A model generated the notes under the pieces. It did not search any database. It saw only the letters and a list, made by a program, of their open reading frames with translations, and was not told the DNA's origin. Of a DNA stretch of 64,000 nucleotides, positions 33,490 through 41,660 are shown piece after piece (the first letter of the stretch is position 1; every line of letters begins with the position of its first letter). Position numbers and translations under genes: made by a program. The DNA lies in the NCBI GenBank assembly GCA_022425325.1, contig JAKMFW010000026.1:23300-87299 (forward strand). The letters run 5' to 3'. Source of the DNA: Acidimicrobiales bacterium (GTDB taxonomy: Bacteria; Actinomycetota; Acidimicrobiia; Acidimicrobiales; Aldehydirespiratoraceae).

Positions 33490-34397
33490 GACGGGTCCCC
33501 CGTTTCGAGGGTGGTCGAGAGATGGGAACGAAGGGCGTCGACGGCGTCGTCGGTGCCCGGAGCGACGACCGAACGAAGCACGAAGGCGACAGGAGGCAGC
33601 GCCAGCCCACCGAGACCGGCCCACGGCCGCATGCCGTCACTGATGTGCGGCGTGTTGAGCACCGCGACACCGAGGCCAGCGGTGACGGCCGCTTGAACAC
33701 CCTGGATCGACGGGCATTCCATGACCGTTCGGTACGAGCGGCCGGCATCGGCCATCGCCGAGGCGAACCATGGTTCGTACAGACACTGCGGCCCGAACGA
33801 GATGAGCGGAACCTCGTCGACATGGTCGAAATCGGCATCGGCTGCCTGCACGACCGTGAGTTCATCGCGCCGCCACACGTCGTCGGCCGGGCGAACAACA
33901 TCGCCAGTGTCGAGTACCTGGAGCAGCGCCACGTCGATCTCGCCGGCATCGAGCCAACCGGCAACGACGGCGGAATCGCGGACGCGAACCTCGAGTGCGA
34001 TCTCCGGATGGGTCCGACCGAATCGGCTCGCCACCTCGGCGAGTTGGGTGGCGGCGACTTCTTCGTTGCAGCCAAGACGGACGGTGCCGCTCACGCTCGA
34101 GCGCTGAAGGGCATCGACGGCCCGATCATGGGCCTCGACGATCGCCTCGGCGTGCGCCAACAGGTCTCGCCCGTCGGGGGTGAGCACGAAGCTCTGCCCG
34201 TCGCGCCGCAGGAGATCTCGTCCGATGCGCTCCTCGAGTCGACGGATCTTGTGACTCACTGCTGACTGGGTGACGCCGAGACGCTCGGCCGCCGCAGTGA
34301 AGCCCCCGGCGACGACCAGTTGCCGAAAAACGCGCAGCGACTCGACGTCCAGCCGAACACTGCTGTCAGTCGTCGATGCCCCCACGGTGGGGATCAT
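33486..34397 (-). CDS. LysR-family regulator heading the second MttB operon
   Basis: 303-residue LysR-type protein: winged HTH at about 18-75 (GGFTAAAERLGVTQSAVSHKIRRLE), then a substrate-binding-like effector domain. Unusually for a LysR gene it is co-directional with its likely targets and overlaps the first by 4 nt, so it is made from the same mRNA. A 15-bp palindrome covers its start codon, suggesting autoregulation. The effector is probably a betaine or imino acid, by context only. Confidence 0.88.
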   Translation of the reverse strand: MIPTVGASTTDSSVRLDVESLRVFRQLVVAGGFTAAAERLGVTQSAVSHKIRRLEERIGRDLLRRDGQSFVLTPDGRDLLAHAEAIVEAHDRAVDALQRSSVSGTVRLGCNEEVAATQLAEVASRFGRTHPEIALEVRVRDSAVVAGWLDAGEIDVALLQVLDTGDVVRPADDVWRRDELTVVQAADADFDHVDEVPLISFGPQCLYEPWFASAMADAGRSYRTVMECPSIQGVQAAVTAGLGVAVLNTPHISDGMRPWAGLGGLALPPVAFVLRSVVAPGTDDAVDALRSHLSTTLETGDPS

Positions 34398-34410
34398 GAC
34401 ATGCTGTCAT
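34396..34410. promoter_or_regulatory. Palindrome overlapping the LysR start codon
   Basis: ATGACA (34396-34401), TGC, then TGTCAT (34405-34410): a perfect 6-3-6 inverted repeat. A related ATGACATCAGGTCA lies about 20 nt further upstream. It is a candidate autoregulatory operator for the LysR operon. Confidence 0.5.
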
Positions 34411-34473
34411 CAGAGCCGCAAGATCCATGACATCAGGTCAAGCACCACGGGCGATCCGACCGCCTAGCCCGGA

Positions 34474-35229
34474 TCAATCGCAGGCCAGGAAACGGGCCAT
34501 GATCTCGAACGGCGGCTCATCGACACTCTCAAGCGCCACGTAGGTCCAGGCGCCACGCTGCTGCACCGCCGGGTACCCAAAATCGTTGATGACCGCCGGT
34601 ATCCCGACCTCGGCGCCAATCTGGGAAAGGCTCATGTCGACGTCAACACCGTCGTGCAGCGTGATAACCCACTCGTCGGGCTGAGGGTCCACCGGAAGCG
34701 ACCCAGTCGGGATCGCGGAACCTGGGCGCCAACTCCAGTTGATCAGCGTCTCCACACCGCCCCGGCTGCGGAAGTTCAGCAGGAGCCCGCCCCATCGCAT
34801 TGCGCGCTCATTGAGTTCCCCTGCCGGGCCGTCGAAAGGACACCCTTCGATCCAACCAGTGTCGCTGTCCGGCGCACCGAAGACTTCGAACATTGCGTAC
34901 TCAACCTCGTCGAGAAGCGAATCCAACGGCAGCCCGAGCACGGTCTGCTCAGGCACGTTCGCAACCTCTTGGACCAGCGGCGGCGGCATCGTGGTGGTCG
35001 TGGTGGTCGTCGAGGCTGTGGAGGTGGTCGTCGGTTCCGCTGACGCAGGTGTGACTGCTGTGTCCGCGCTCTCTGCTTCCTGCTCAGAAGGGTTGGTATC
35101 GGCCGAGGTTGCCAAGTCCGACCCCGCATCGGTCGTCTCGTCGTCGGAGAGAGCACCGAGTCCCAGGCCTGCGATGACACCGACCAGCAAGATGATGATG
35201 CCGATCAGAACGAATTCTCGCAGTCGCAT
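34474..35229 (-). CDS. Hypothetical membrane-anchored protein with Thr-rich linker
   Basis: I do not recognise this 251-residue protein. It has an N-terminal membrane anchor (residues 6-28, hydrophobic Ile/Leu/Gly) with positive residues before it, so the rest should be outside the cell. A disordered Asp/Glu/Ala/Thr stretch with a run of Thr follows (about 30-82), then a globular domain of about 165 residues with one Cys pair that could form a disulfide (the Cys near 126 and the one next to the C-terminus). ATG 35229 is preceded by an AAGGAG RBS at 5-nt spacing. It is 28 nt downstream of a 2Fe-2S subunit gene but has no evident link to it. Confidence 0.7.
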   Translation of the reverse strand: MRLREFVLIGIIILLVGVIAGLGLGALSDDETTDAGSDLATSADTNPSEQEAESADTAVTPASAEPTTTSTASTTTTTTTMPPPLVQEVANVPEQTVLGLPLDSLLDEVEYAMFEVFGAPDSDTGWIEGCPFDGPAGELNERAMRWGGLLLNFRSRGGVETLINWSWRPGSAIPTGSLPVDPQPDEWVITLHDGVDVDMSLSQIGAEVGIPAVINDFGYPAVQQRGAWTYVALESVDEPPFEIMARFLACD

Positions 35230-35257
35230 CACGACTCCTTTGCGCTTCGGGCGCTGC

Positions 35258-35728
35258 TCAGGTGTTCAGCTCGACCGCCGTGGCTTCAACGGCCGCGAGG
35301 ATCTTCGCATAGCCGGTGCATCGGCACAGGTTTCCGCTCAGACCGATGCGGACCGCGTCCAGTTCCGGGTGCTCGTCACGTTCGAGCAGCGCCTTGGCCG
35401 ACATGATCATGCCGGGCGTGCAGAACCCGCACTGCACGCCACCTGCCTCCAATAGGTTGCGCTGGAGGGCGTGCATCTCCGGGCCCTCCATCACCCCCTC
35501 GATCGTGGTGACCTGCCGGCCCTGCGCCTGCACGGCGAGATAGCTGCACGAGTTCACGGGCTGCCCATCGAGCAACACCATGCAGGCGCCGCACTCGCAG
35601 TCATCGCATCCTTCCTTGGTGCCGGTGAGACCGACATTTTCCCGGATCACCGACAGGAGGTTCTTCCCCTGGTCGGCGGTGACGGGATACGTGACCCCGT
35701 TGACATCGAGTTCATAGCTGGTGGTCAT
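35258..35728 (-). CDS. Xanthine dehydrogenase-family 2Fe-2S subunit (system 1)
   Basis: 156-residue small subunit of a molybdenum hydroxylase (CoxS/HcrC type). The N-terminal plant-ferredoxin cluster has ligands in CDDCECGAC and a later Cys, and the C-terminal helical cluster ligands are in CGFCTPGM and CRCTGY. It carries electrons from the molybdopterin subunit to FAD. ATG 35728 shares one base with the stop of the FAD subunit (TGATG). It is the last gene of an L-M-S operon. Confidence 0.92.
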   Translation of the reverse strand: MTTSYELDVNGVTYPVTADQGKNLLSVIRENVGLTGTKEGCDDCECGACMVLLDGQPVNSCSYLAVQAQGRQVTTIEGVMEGPEMHALQRNLLEAGGVQCGFCTPGMIMSAKALLERDEHPELDAVRIGLSGNLCRCTGYAKILAAVEATAVELNT

Positions 35729-36624
35729 CAGGCTGCTCCGATACCGAGGGAACGGTTGACAGGGACGGCGATCGATTCGCCGTCGGCTCGGCGGGCGGCA
35801 GCATCGACGGCACGCTTGGCCATCACGCCGATGCAATGCCGTCGATAGCGATCACTCGCCCGAAGGTCGCTAATCGGCGCCGCCTGTTCGGAAGCGAGCG
35901 CTGCAACCACCGGGCCCGCGTCAGCGGGAGTGCAACCGACCAACGCCTGGTCGACGCCATCGACCGAGAGAATCGTCGGGGCTACTGCGGCGAGCGCGAC
36001 CGCCGCCGAGGCGATGGTGCCGTCGGCAGCGAGTGTCACCGCAGCCGCCGCACCGACGACCGCAATCTCCATCGCCCGCCGGTATTCGAGGCGGACATAG
36101 GCACTGCCGCATCGGTCCTGCGCCGGTGGAAGGTGCAGCGCGACCAAGAGTTCACCGAGATCGGCCGTTGTGCGGCCCGGACCGGCCCAGAGTTCGTCGA
36201 GCGACACTGTGCGGCTCCCGGTCACCGACCGCAGTTCGGCGGTCGCCCCCAGCACCGTCAGCGGAGCGCCGGTGTCCATCGCCGGCGAACCGTTCATCAC
36301 ATTGCCGCCGAGCGTGCCGACATGGCGGGTCGACGGCGAGCCGACAAGCGCCGACGCATCGGCGATCGCGGTGTACGACCCAACGATGACCGGATCGGTC
36401 ATCAACTCGGCGTGCGACATCAACGCGCCGACCCGCACCCCGGCGCTGTCGAGTTCGACCCCACCCAATTCGTCGATGCGATCAATGGCGACGAGATCGC
36501 CAGGGAGTGCCGCCTTGCCGTGCCGTGCTCCGACGACCAGATCCGTGCCCCCGGCGATCGGGCGAGCCCCCGCACCGAGGGCGACGAGTGCCTCATCGAC
36601 GGTGGTGGCGATGGTAAAGCTCAC
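35728..36624 (-). CDS. Xanthine dehydrogenase-family FAD subunit (system 1)
   Basis: 298-residue medium subunit (CoxM type) with the vanillyl-alcohol-oxidase-type FAD fold. FAD contacts: ARPIAGGTDL near 20-29 and the TLGGNVMNGSPAMD motif near 103-116. It accepts electrons from the 2Fe-2S subunit. The GTG start at 36624 overlaps the large-subunit stop by 4 nt, and its stop overlaps the small-subunit start, so the three subunits are coupled and made in fixed ratio. Confidence 0.9.
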   Translation of the reverse strand: MSFTIATTVDEALVALGAGARPIAGGTDLVVGARHGKAALPGDLVAIDRIDELGGVELDSAGVRVGALMSHAELMTDPVIVGSYTAIADASALVGSPSTRHVGTLGGNVMNGSPAMDTGAPLTVLGATAELRSVTGSRTVSLDELWAGPGRTTADLGELLVALHLPPAQDRCGSAYVRLEYRRAMEIAVVGAAAAVTLAADGTIASAAVALAAVAPTILSVDGVDQALVGCTPADAGPVVAALASEQAAPISDLRASDRYRRHCIGVMAKRAVDAAARRADGESIAVPVNRSLGIGAA

Positions 36625-38897
36625 GACGACATCCCTTCGCTCGTCATCCAGACCCGTTCGGCGGTCATCGGCAGCTGGCGCACGGGCGTGCCCACCAGCT
36701 TCGCAACACCGTTGGCGATCGCTGCGGCGGTCGGGACGTTCGGGGCCTCGGCCAGACCCTTTGCCCCGTACGGTCCTGCGTTCGGATCCGGGATCTCGAT
36801 GAACTCGGTGCGGATCGTTGGCGCGTCGGCCGCAGTCTGCAGCTTGTACTCGAGCAGGCCGGTGTTGCGCTGCTTCGCGTCGTCGCCGTACTGCGTACCC
36901 TCGGTGAGCGCCTGCCCGACACCCATCATGATCCCACCCTCGACCTGGCCGTGCGCCGCAACGGGATTGATGATGGTTCCGGAGTCGTGGGCAGCCGAGA
37001 CATCAAGGACCCGAACCACGCCGGTCTCGCGATCGAGGCGGACGTGAACGGCATGGCAGGCGAACTGGGGCCCCGCCCAGCCAGCGAGACCTTGGTCGCC
37101 GACACACATCGCCGACACGGATGGATATTCCGGCGGTGTACCGGAACCTTTCCCGATCAGCATCTCGCCTTCGGCAGCGATACCGGCCAGCTCGACGATC
37201 GAGACGGCCTTGTCGGGCGAACCGGAGACATGTGCCTTCCCCGAGGCGAGCACGATGTCGTCAGGGGCCGCTTCGAGTTGGTCAGCGGCAAGATCGCGCA
37301 GCTGCGCCGCAACCTCACGAGCACCCTCGACGACGGCGCGGCCGTTGTTGAGCAGGGTCTGCGAACCGGTCGCGCCGGTGTCGTACGGGGCCGCCGACGT
37401 GTCCTGATAGACGAGCTGGAAATCCTCGGGCTCCATCCCCAACTCCTTCGCCGCCAGCATCCGGAGGGTCATGACCGAACCGGTACCGCACTCTTGGGCG
37501 CCAGTGATGATCATCCCGGAGCCGTCGCTGTCGATCTTGATGTACGCACCGGACGGACCGGGGAAGCTCGGCCACCACGAGATCGCGACGCCGACGGCCT
37601 CGTCGTCAGGCAGGTCGTCGCCGTAGGCCGAGGCCCCAACGGCAGCATCGAGACAGCGGCGGAGTCCGATCTCGCCGTACACCTGACCGGCAGCACCCTC
37701 GACCCCCTCGTCGACGATGTTGGCTCGACGGAACTCGACCGGATCCATGCCAACCACGGCGGCAAGTTCGTCGGTGTGCGACTCGAGCGCCCAACAGGCC
37801 TGAGGCGCGGTCGGTGCCCGCACCGAGCCCGACGGCTGATGGTTGGTGTAGACGAGCGATGCCTCGACCTTCACCGCCTCCATTGCATATGGGCCGGCGA
37901 CGTGCATCGCGGCCAACTGCGGGAAGAAGGCCGCATCGGCGGTGTACGCACCGTTGTCGATGGCGATCCATCCGGTGCGGGCCACGAGCGTGCCGTCGGC
38001 CTTCACCCCGGAGGTGATGTCGACGATCATCCCTTCGCGGCGACGATCCGGCGCAACCATCTCCTCCTGACGAGAAAAGACGAGCTTCACGGGGCGACGG
38101 GCCGCCTTGGCGAGCGCAGCGACGTGGGCCTCGAAGTGGAACCCGCACTTGCCTCCGAAACCCCCGCCAAGGTGAGGCACGATCACTCGAACCTTGCTTG
38201 CCGGCATCTGCAGCGTCTCGCAGACCCCCGCCCGAGCGTCGAAGGGCACCTGCGTCGAGGTCCAGATCGTGACCTTCTCACCCTCCCACTGGGCGACAAC
38301 GGCCCGGGGTTCGATCGGCAGAGCGTGGCAGCCGTCGGCGACATACCGGCTCGTGACGACATGGTCGGCGCTGGCCATTGCGGTGTCGACATCACCCTTT
38401 TCGATCGAGGAGAACGACGCAACGTTGGGCCGCTGCACGGTGTCGCCGGTGACGGCGTAGGACTCCCAGTCCTGGTGCACAAGAGGAGATCCGTCGGCCA
38501 TCGCCGCCTCGAGATCATCGACGATCGGAAGATCCTCGTACTCGACGACGATCGCGTCGACTGCGGCCTGTGCCGTGGCGGCGTCGACCGCGGCGACGGC
38601 CGCCACCAGTTCGCCCTCGAAACGGACGACGTCCTTTGCGAACAGCCGCCGGTCGGGCACGACCGGGCTGTAGATCACGTCGGGTACATCGGCGGCGGTC
38701 AACACGGCGAAGACACCCGGCATCGCCGATGCCGCACTGGTGTCGAGCTTCGTGATGCGGGCGTGCGAGACGCCCGCGTAGCGGAACTTGGCCACCAACT
38801 GGCCGGTCAGATTGATGTCGGCGGCGTAGCGGCCGCTCCCGGTCACCTTGTCGGGACCGTCGGCACGAACGAAACGCGGTACCTCGGCAATGGCCAT
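36621..38897 (-). CDS. Xanthine dehydrogenase-family molybdopterin subunit (system 1)
   Basis: 758-residue catalytic subunit of a molybdenum hydroxylase. Mo-cofactor contacts include HLGGGFGGK and the near-C-terminal GAKGLAEAP region carrying the catalytic Glu. The CO-dehydrogenase active-site loop (AYxCSFR of CoxL form I) is absent; the corresponding region reads SVRAPTAPQA. It is therefore not a CO dehydrogenase, and the substrate (N-heterocycle, aldehyde or CoA ester) is unknown. ATG 38897 has a GGAGGG RBS. It is the first gene of an L-M-S operon that starts 77 nt downstream of the EamA gene. Confidence 0.88.
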   Translation of the reverse strand: MAIAEVPRFVRADGPDKVTGSGRYAADINLTGQLVAKFRYAGVSHARITKLDTSAASAMPGVFAVLTAADVPDVIYSPVVPDRRLFAKDVVRFEGELVAAVAAVDAATAQAAVDAIVVEYEDLPIVDDLEAAMADGSPLVHQDWESYAVTGDTVQRPNVASFSSIEKGDVDTAMASADHVVTSRYVADGCHALPIEPRAVVAQWEGEKVTIWTSTQVPFDARAGVCETLQMPASKVRVIVPHLGGGFGGKCGFHFEAHVAALAKAARRPVKLVFSRQEEMVAPDRRREGMIVDITSGVKADGTLVARTGWIAIDNGAYTADAAFFPQLAAMHVAGPYAMEAVKVEASLVYTNHQPSGSVRAPTAPQACWALESHTDELAAVVGMDPVEFRRANIVDEGVEGAAGQVYGEIGLRRCLDAAVGASAYGDDLPDDEAVGVAISWWPSFPGPSGAYIKIDSDGSGMIITGAQECGTGSVMTLRMLAAKELGMEPEDFQLVYQDTSAAPYDTGATGSQTLLNNGRAVVEGAREVAAQLRDLAADQLEAAPDDIVLASGKAHVSGSPDKAVSIVELAGIAAEGEMLIGKGSGTPPEYPSVSAMCVGDQGLAGWAGPQFACHAVHVRLDRETGVVRVLDVSAAHDSGTIINPVAAHGQVEGGIMMGVGQALTEGTQYGDDAKQRNTGLLEYKLQTAADAPTIRTEFIEIPDPNAGPYGAKGLAEAPNVPTAAAIANGVAKLVGTPVRQLPMTAERVWMTSEGMSS

Positions 38898-38974
38898 CTA
38901 CCCTCCCAAAGACGGACGAAGTCCGGTCACTATCGCACGCGACACGCCGGTTCGTCTGCACTCGGCGGGCGTGG

Positions 38975-39850
38975 TCAGCCCGCGCGCAGCTCCGCCTCGC
39001 GGCGCAGCACGAACGCGAGTCCACTGATCACGATCACGACGCCGAGTACCTGCACGGCGTTGACGTCCTCATCGAGGAACAGGAAGGCACCGGCGGTCGA
39101 GAGCGCCGGCACAGAGAGGTTCAGCATCGAGGCGATCACGAGCCGCACGTGGGCGTGCGCCCAATTCATCAGCATGTGTCCCGTACCGGGCACGGCGAGC
39201 AGCGCCGCGAGCCAGAGCCATTGGGTGACATCGGGAACATCGAGGCCGCCGGCGTCAACGATCGCCACCGGCAACAAGGTGATCGACCCGACGATCCAGA
39301 GGCACGCTTGAAACTCGAGGATCGGCACCGTCGCCCGTCCCTTCTTGGCGAAGGCGAAGTACGCGGCAAAGAAGAACATCGAGACGAAGGCGAGGGCATC
39401 GCCCCATGGCTGCCACGTGGTGTGTTGCGACGAGCCGAAGAGCACAAGCGCCACACCGATCGTGGCGACGCCGGTGATGGCGACAAGCAGACCGGTGACC
39501 TTCTCGTGAAACGCTCGGGACGCGACACCGAGCAGGACCAGCGGGGTGAGATTCGAGATGACCGCTGCGTTCGCCACCGTGGTGCTGCGCAACGCCACGA
39601 AGAAGATGGCGATCTCGATGCTGATCACCACGCCGGCGGGGGCGACGGCTCGGAGCATGGCGGCCGTGATCCGACGACCGGAAACGTAGACGATCGCCGA
39701 GAAGACGGCGGCGCCGAGCGCGATGCGCCAAAACGCGATCTGGAGCCCCGACATCGGCGCCTCCACCACCATCACGTTGCCAGCGGACCAGCACACGACC
39801 GCCACGATCGCAGCGGCGATGCCCGCAGGCGTCGACCGCGATTCGGTCAC
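38975..39850 (-). CDS. EamA/DMT-family transporter
   Basis: 291-residue membrane protein with about ten helices in two EamA repeats. Typical features are an early Trp-Ser-Ala-Gly-Asn motif in the first helix and a second-repeat end VLGVVIVISGLAFVLRR. The family exports amino acids or metabolites. The GTG start at 39850 overlaps the SET-domain stop by 4 nt, so the two genes are translationally coupled. Substrate unknown. Confidence 0.87.
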   Translation of the reverse strand: MTESRSTPAGIAAAIVAVVCWSAGNVMVVEAPMSGLQIAFWRIALGAAVFSAIVYVSGRRITAAMLRAVAPAGVVISIEIAIFFVALRSTTVANAAVISNLTPLVLLGVASRAFHEKVTGLLVAITGVATIGVALVLFGSSQHTTWQPWGDALAFVSMFFFAAYFAFAKKGRATVPILEFQACLWIVGSITLLPVAIVDAGGLDVPDVTQWLWLAALLAVPGTGHMLMNWAHAHVRLVIASMLNLSVPALSTAGAFLFLDEDVNAVQVLGVVIVISGLAFVLRREAELRAG

Positions 39851-40353
39851 CCGGCGTCGATCCGGGCCTGGACGTGCGGCATCACATAGCCGGCGTAGCG
39901 AGCCTGCACATCGGAGCGCTGCCAGTCGGTCTCGGTGACCACCCCACGGCAGACATCGGCGCCGCACAGACAGTCGAGGCGGTACGGCTCGACGCGGGCC
40001 ATCGCATAGTCGTGGCAGAGCTCTTCCCCGGCCTCGATGTCGCGCACGGCCACATAGGTGACATTGCCCCGGAAACCGACGTTGGCATCACATGAGTGGT
40101 TGATGTGCACCACCATGTCGTCGTATTCGTCGGCGTGACGGGGGCTCAAGAAGAGCCCTTCCGCGATCTGCAGACTGAAATCGCCGATCTCCGCAGTGAG
40201 TCGTTGGACTTCGTCGAAGCCGACGACATGGCCGACCTTGACCGCCACGGGCTCGTCCTTCGCAATCGGCGCGTTCGCGAACACAGCGAGACCACCGAGA
40301 TGACTCGCTCGCACGTCGACCTTCGGTGAACGCCACACCCGTACCGGCTCCAT
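39847..40353 (-). CDS. SET-domain protein (candidate protein lysine methyltransferase)
   Basis: 168-residue stand-alone SET domain. The SAM/lysine-channel motifs are present as NHSCDANVGF (85-94) and GEELCHDYA (109-117), and a Cys cluster CLCGADVC (128-135) resembles a post-SET zinc site. It would transfer a methyl group from SAM to a lysine of an unknown protein. SET genes are uncommon in actinobacteria and usually have no histone target there. It overlaps the EamA exporter gene by 4 nt and is divergent from an MFS transporter gene. Confidence 0.82.
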   Translation of the reverse strand: MEPVRVWRSPKVDVRASHLGGLAVFANAPIAKDEPVAVKVGHVVGFDEVQRLTAEIGDFSLQIAEGLFLSPRHADEYDDMVVHINHSCDANVGFRGNVTYVAVRDIEAGEELCHDYAMARVEPYRLDCLCGADVCRGVVTETDWQRSDVQARYAGYVMPHVQARIDAG

Positions 40354-40380
40354 GACGGGAGTATGGCAGGCTCCCTGCTG

Positions 40381-41652
40381 ATGACCGATCCGATCGCCGA
40401 GCTTCCCGAGATCCGCCGACGGACGCGCCGGGCGCTGATCAGCTCGGTGTTGCCCGCCGGCATGGGCACGTCAGCGAGTTTCGCGGCGACCAGCCTCGTC
40501 GCCGAGGACATCACCGGAAGCGACACACTCGCGACCTTCGCGGCGTCGATGATCTCGATCGGTGGGGCGATCACGGCGGTGCCGCTCGGTCGCTACATGG
40601 CGGAACACGGACGTCGCCCGGGCCTTCTCCGGGCGTGGGTCATCGGCGCACTCGGCGCCTTCTTCGCCTTCCTCGCAGTGGTCACCGAGGTCTATCCCCT
40701 CCTGCTGATCGGGGTGCTCGGCATCGGTACCGGGCAGGCCGCAAACCTCGCTGCCCGCTACGCCGCCGCCGACCTCGCCGAGGAGACGAACCGGGCCCGA
40801 GAGATCGGCATCGTCGTCTGGGCGGGATCGATCGGTTCGGTGCTGGGCCCGACGGTAGCGCTCGGCGGTACCGGCTGGATCGCCGCTGACCTCCTCGGCC
40901 TCGACGAGCTTGCCGGACCCTTCATGATGGCGATCGTCGTCTTCGCGACCGCCGTCGTCGTTGTCGATCGACAACTTCGGCCCGACCCGCTGCTGCGCTC
41001 CCAGCAGCTCGACGTTGCCGGGGCCGAGCAGCGCGAACGGCCGTCGCTTGCCGAGTCGTTCCGCAAACTCGTGACCCACCGCCTCGCTGCGATCGCCGTG
41101 TTCGCCATGGCGGTCGGCCAGGGCGTCATGGTCGCGGTCATGACCGTCACACCACTCCACATGGACGAAGGGGCTCACGAGACTCGCGTGATCGGCCTCG
41201 TGATCTCGCTTCACATCGTCGGCATGTACTTCTTCTCACCGCTCGTCGGCTGGCTCGTCGACCGACTGCCCGTCGTGCTGATGGTCGGGGCCGCCGGCGT
41301 GATCCTTTTCCTCGGTGCCGAGATGGCCTCTCACACCGATCCGGAGGACAGCCTCGGCGTGTTCGTCGGTCTGTTGCTCGTCGGTATCGGCTGGTCGTTC
41401 GCCATGATCTCCGGCAGTGCACTGCTCACCTCGGCGTTCTCGGCATCGGAACGCGCGTCGGTGCAGGGCGCGGCCGACTTCACGATGGTCGCCAGCGGCG
41501 CAACCGGCGGGCTGCTTTCCGGCGTGATCGTCGAGGCCAGCAGCTATCACGCACTCAGCCATTGGGCGGCCGTGCTGGCGCTCTCGCTCGTCGCCGCTGC
41601 GCTGTACCCGGTGGTCACCACGACCAAACCGCGAAAAACCGCTGCGACCTGA
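40381..41652 (+). CDS. MFS transporter
   Basis: 423-residue major facilitator with about 12 membrane helices. The loop-2/3 motif appears as GRYMAEHGRRPGLL near 67-80, with an ample Gly/Ala-rich helix 4-5 region, and a shorter central loop of about 35 residues separates the halves. Likely drug or metabolite efflux; the substrate is unknown. ATG 40381 is used; an upstream ATG at 40363 would add six residues. It is divergent from the SET-domain gene and converges closely (8 nt) with a DMT transporter gene. Confidence 0.87.
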   Translation: MTDPIAELPEIRRRTRRALISSVLPAGMGTSASFAATSLVAEDITGSDTLATFAASMISIGGAITAVPLGRYMAEHGRRPGLLRAWVIGALGAFFAFLAVVTEVYPLLLIGVLGIGTGQAANLAARYAAADLAEETNRAREIGIVVWAGSIGSVLGPTVALGGTGWIAADLLGLDELAGPFMMAIVVFATAVVVVDRQLRPDPLLRSQQLDVAGAEQRERPSLAESFRKLVTHRLAAIAVFAMAVGQGVMVAVMTVTPLHMDEGAHETRVIGLVISLHIVGMYFFSPLVGWLVDRLPVVLMVGAAGVILFLGAEMASHTDPEDSLGVFVGLLLVGIGWSFAMISGSALLTSAFSASERASVQGAADFTMVASGATGGLLSGVIVEASSYHALSHWAAVLALSLVAAALYPVVTTTKPRKTAAT

Positions 41653-41660
41653 CCGCCCGG

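Noticed and set aside
36621..38897. Aerobic CO dehydrogenase large subunit
   Set aside because: The form I active-site loop AYxCSFR is absent.
36951..39311. An open plus-strand frame of about 786 codons
   Set aside because: Antisense to the first molybdopterin subunit gene, with no recognisable domain.
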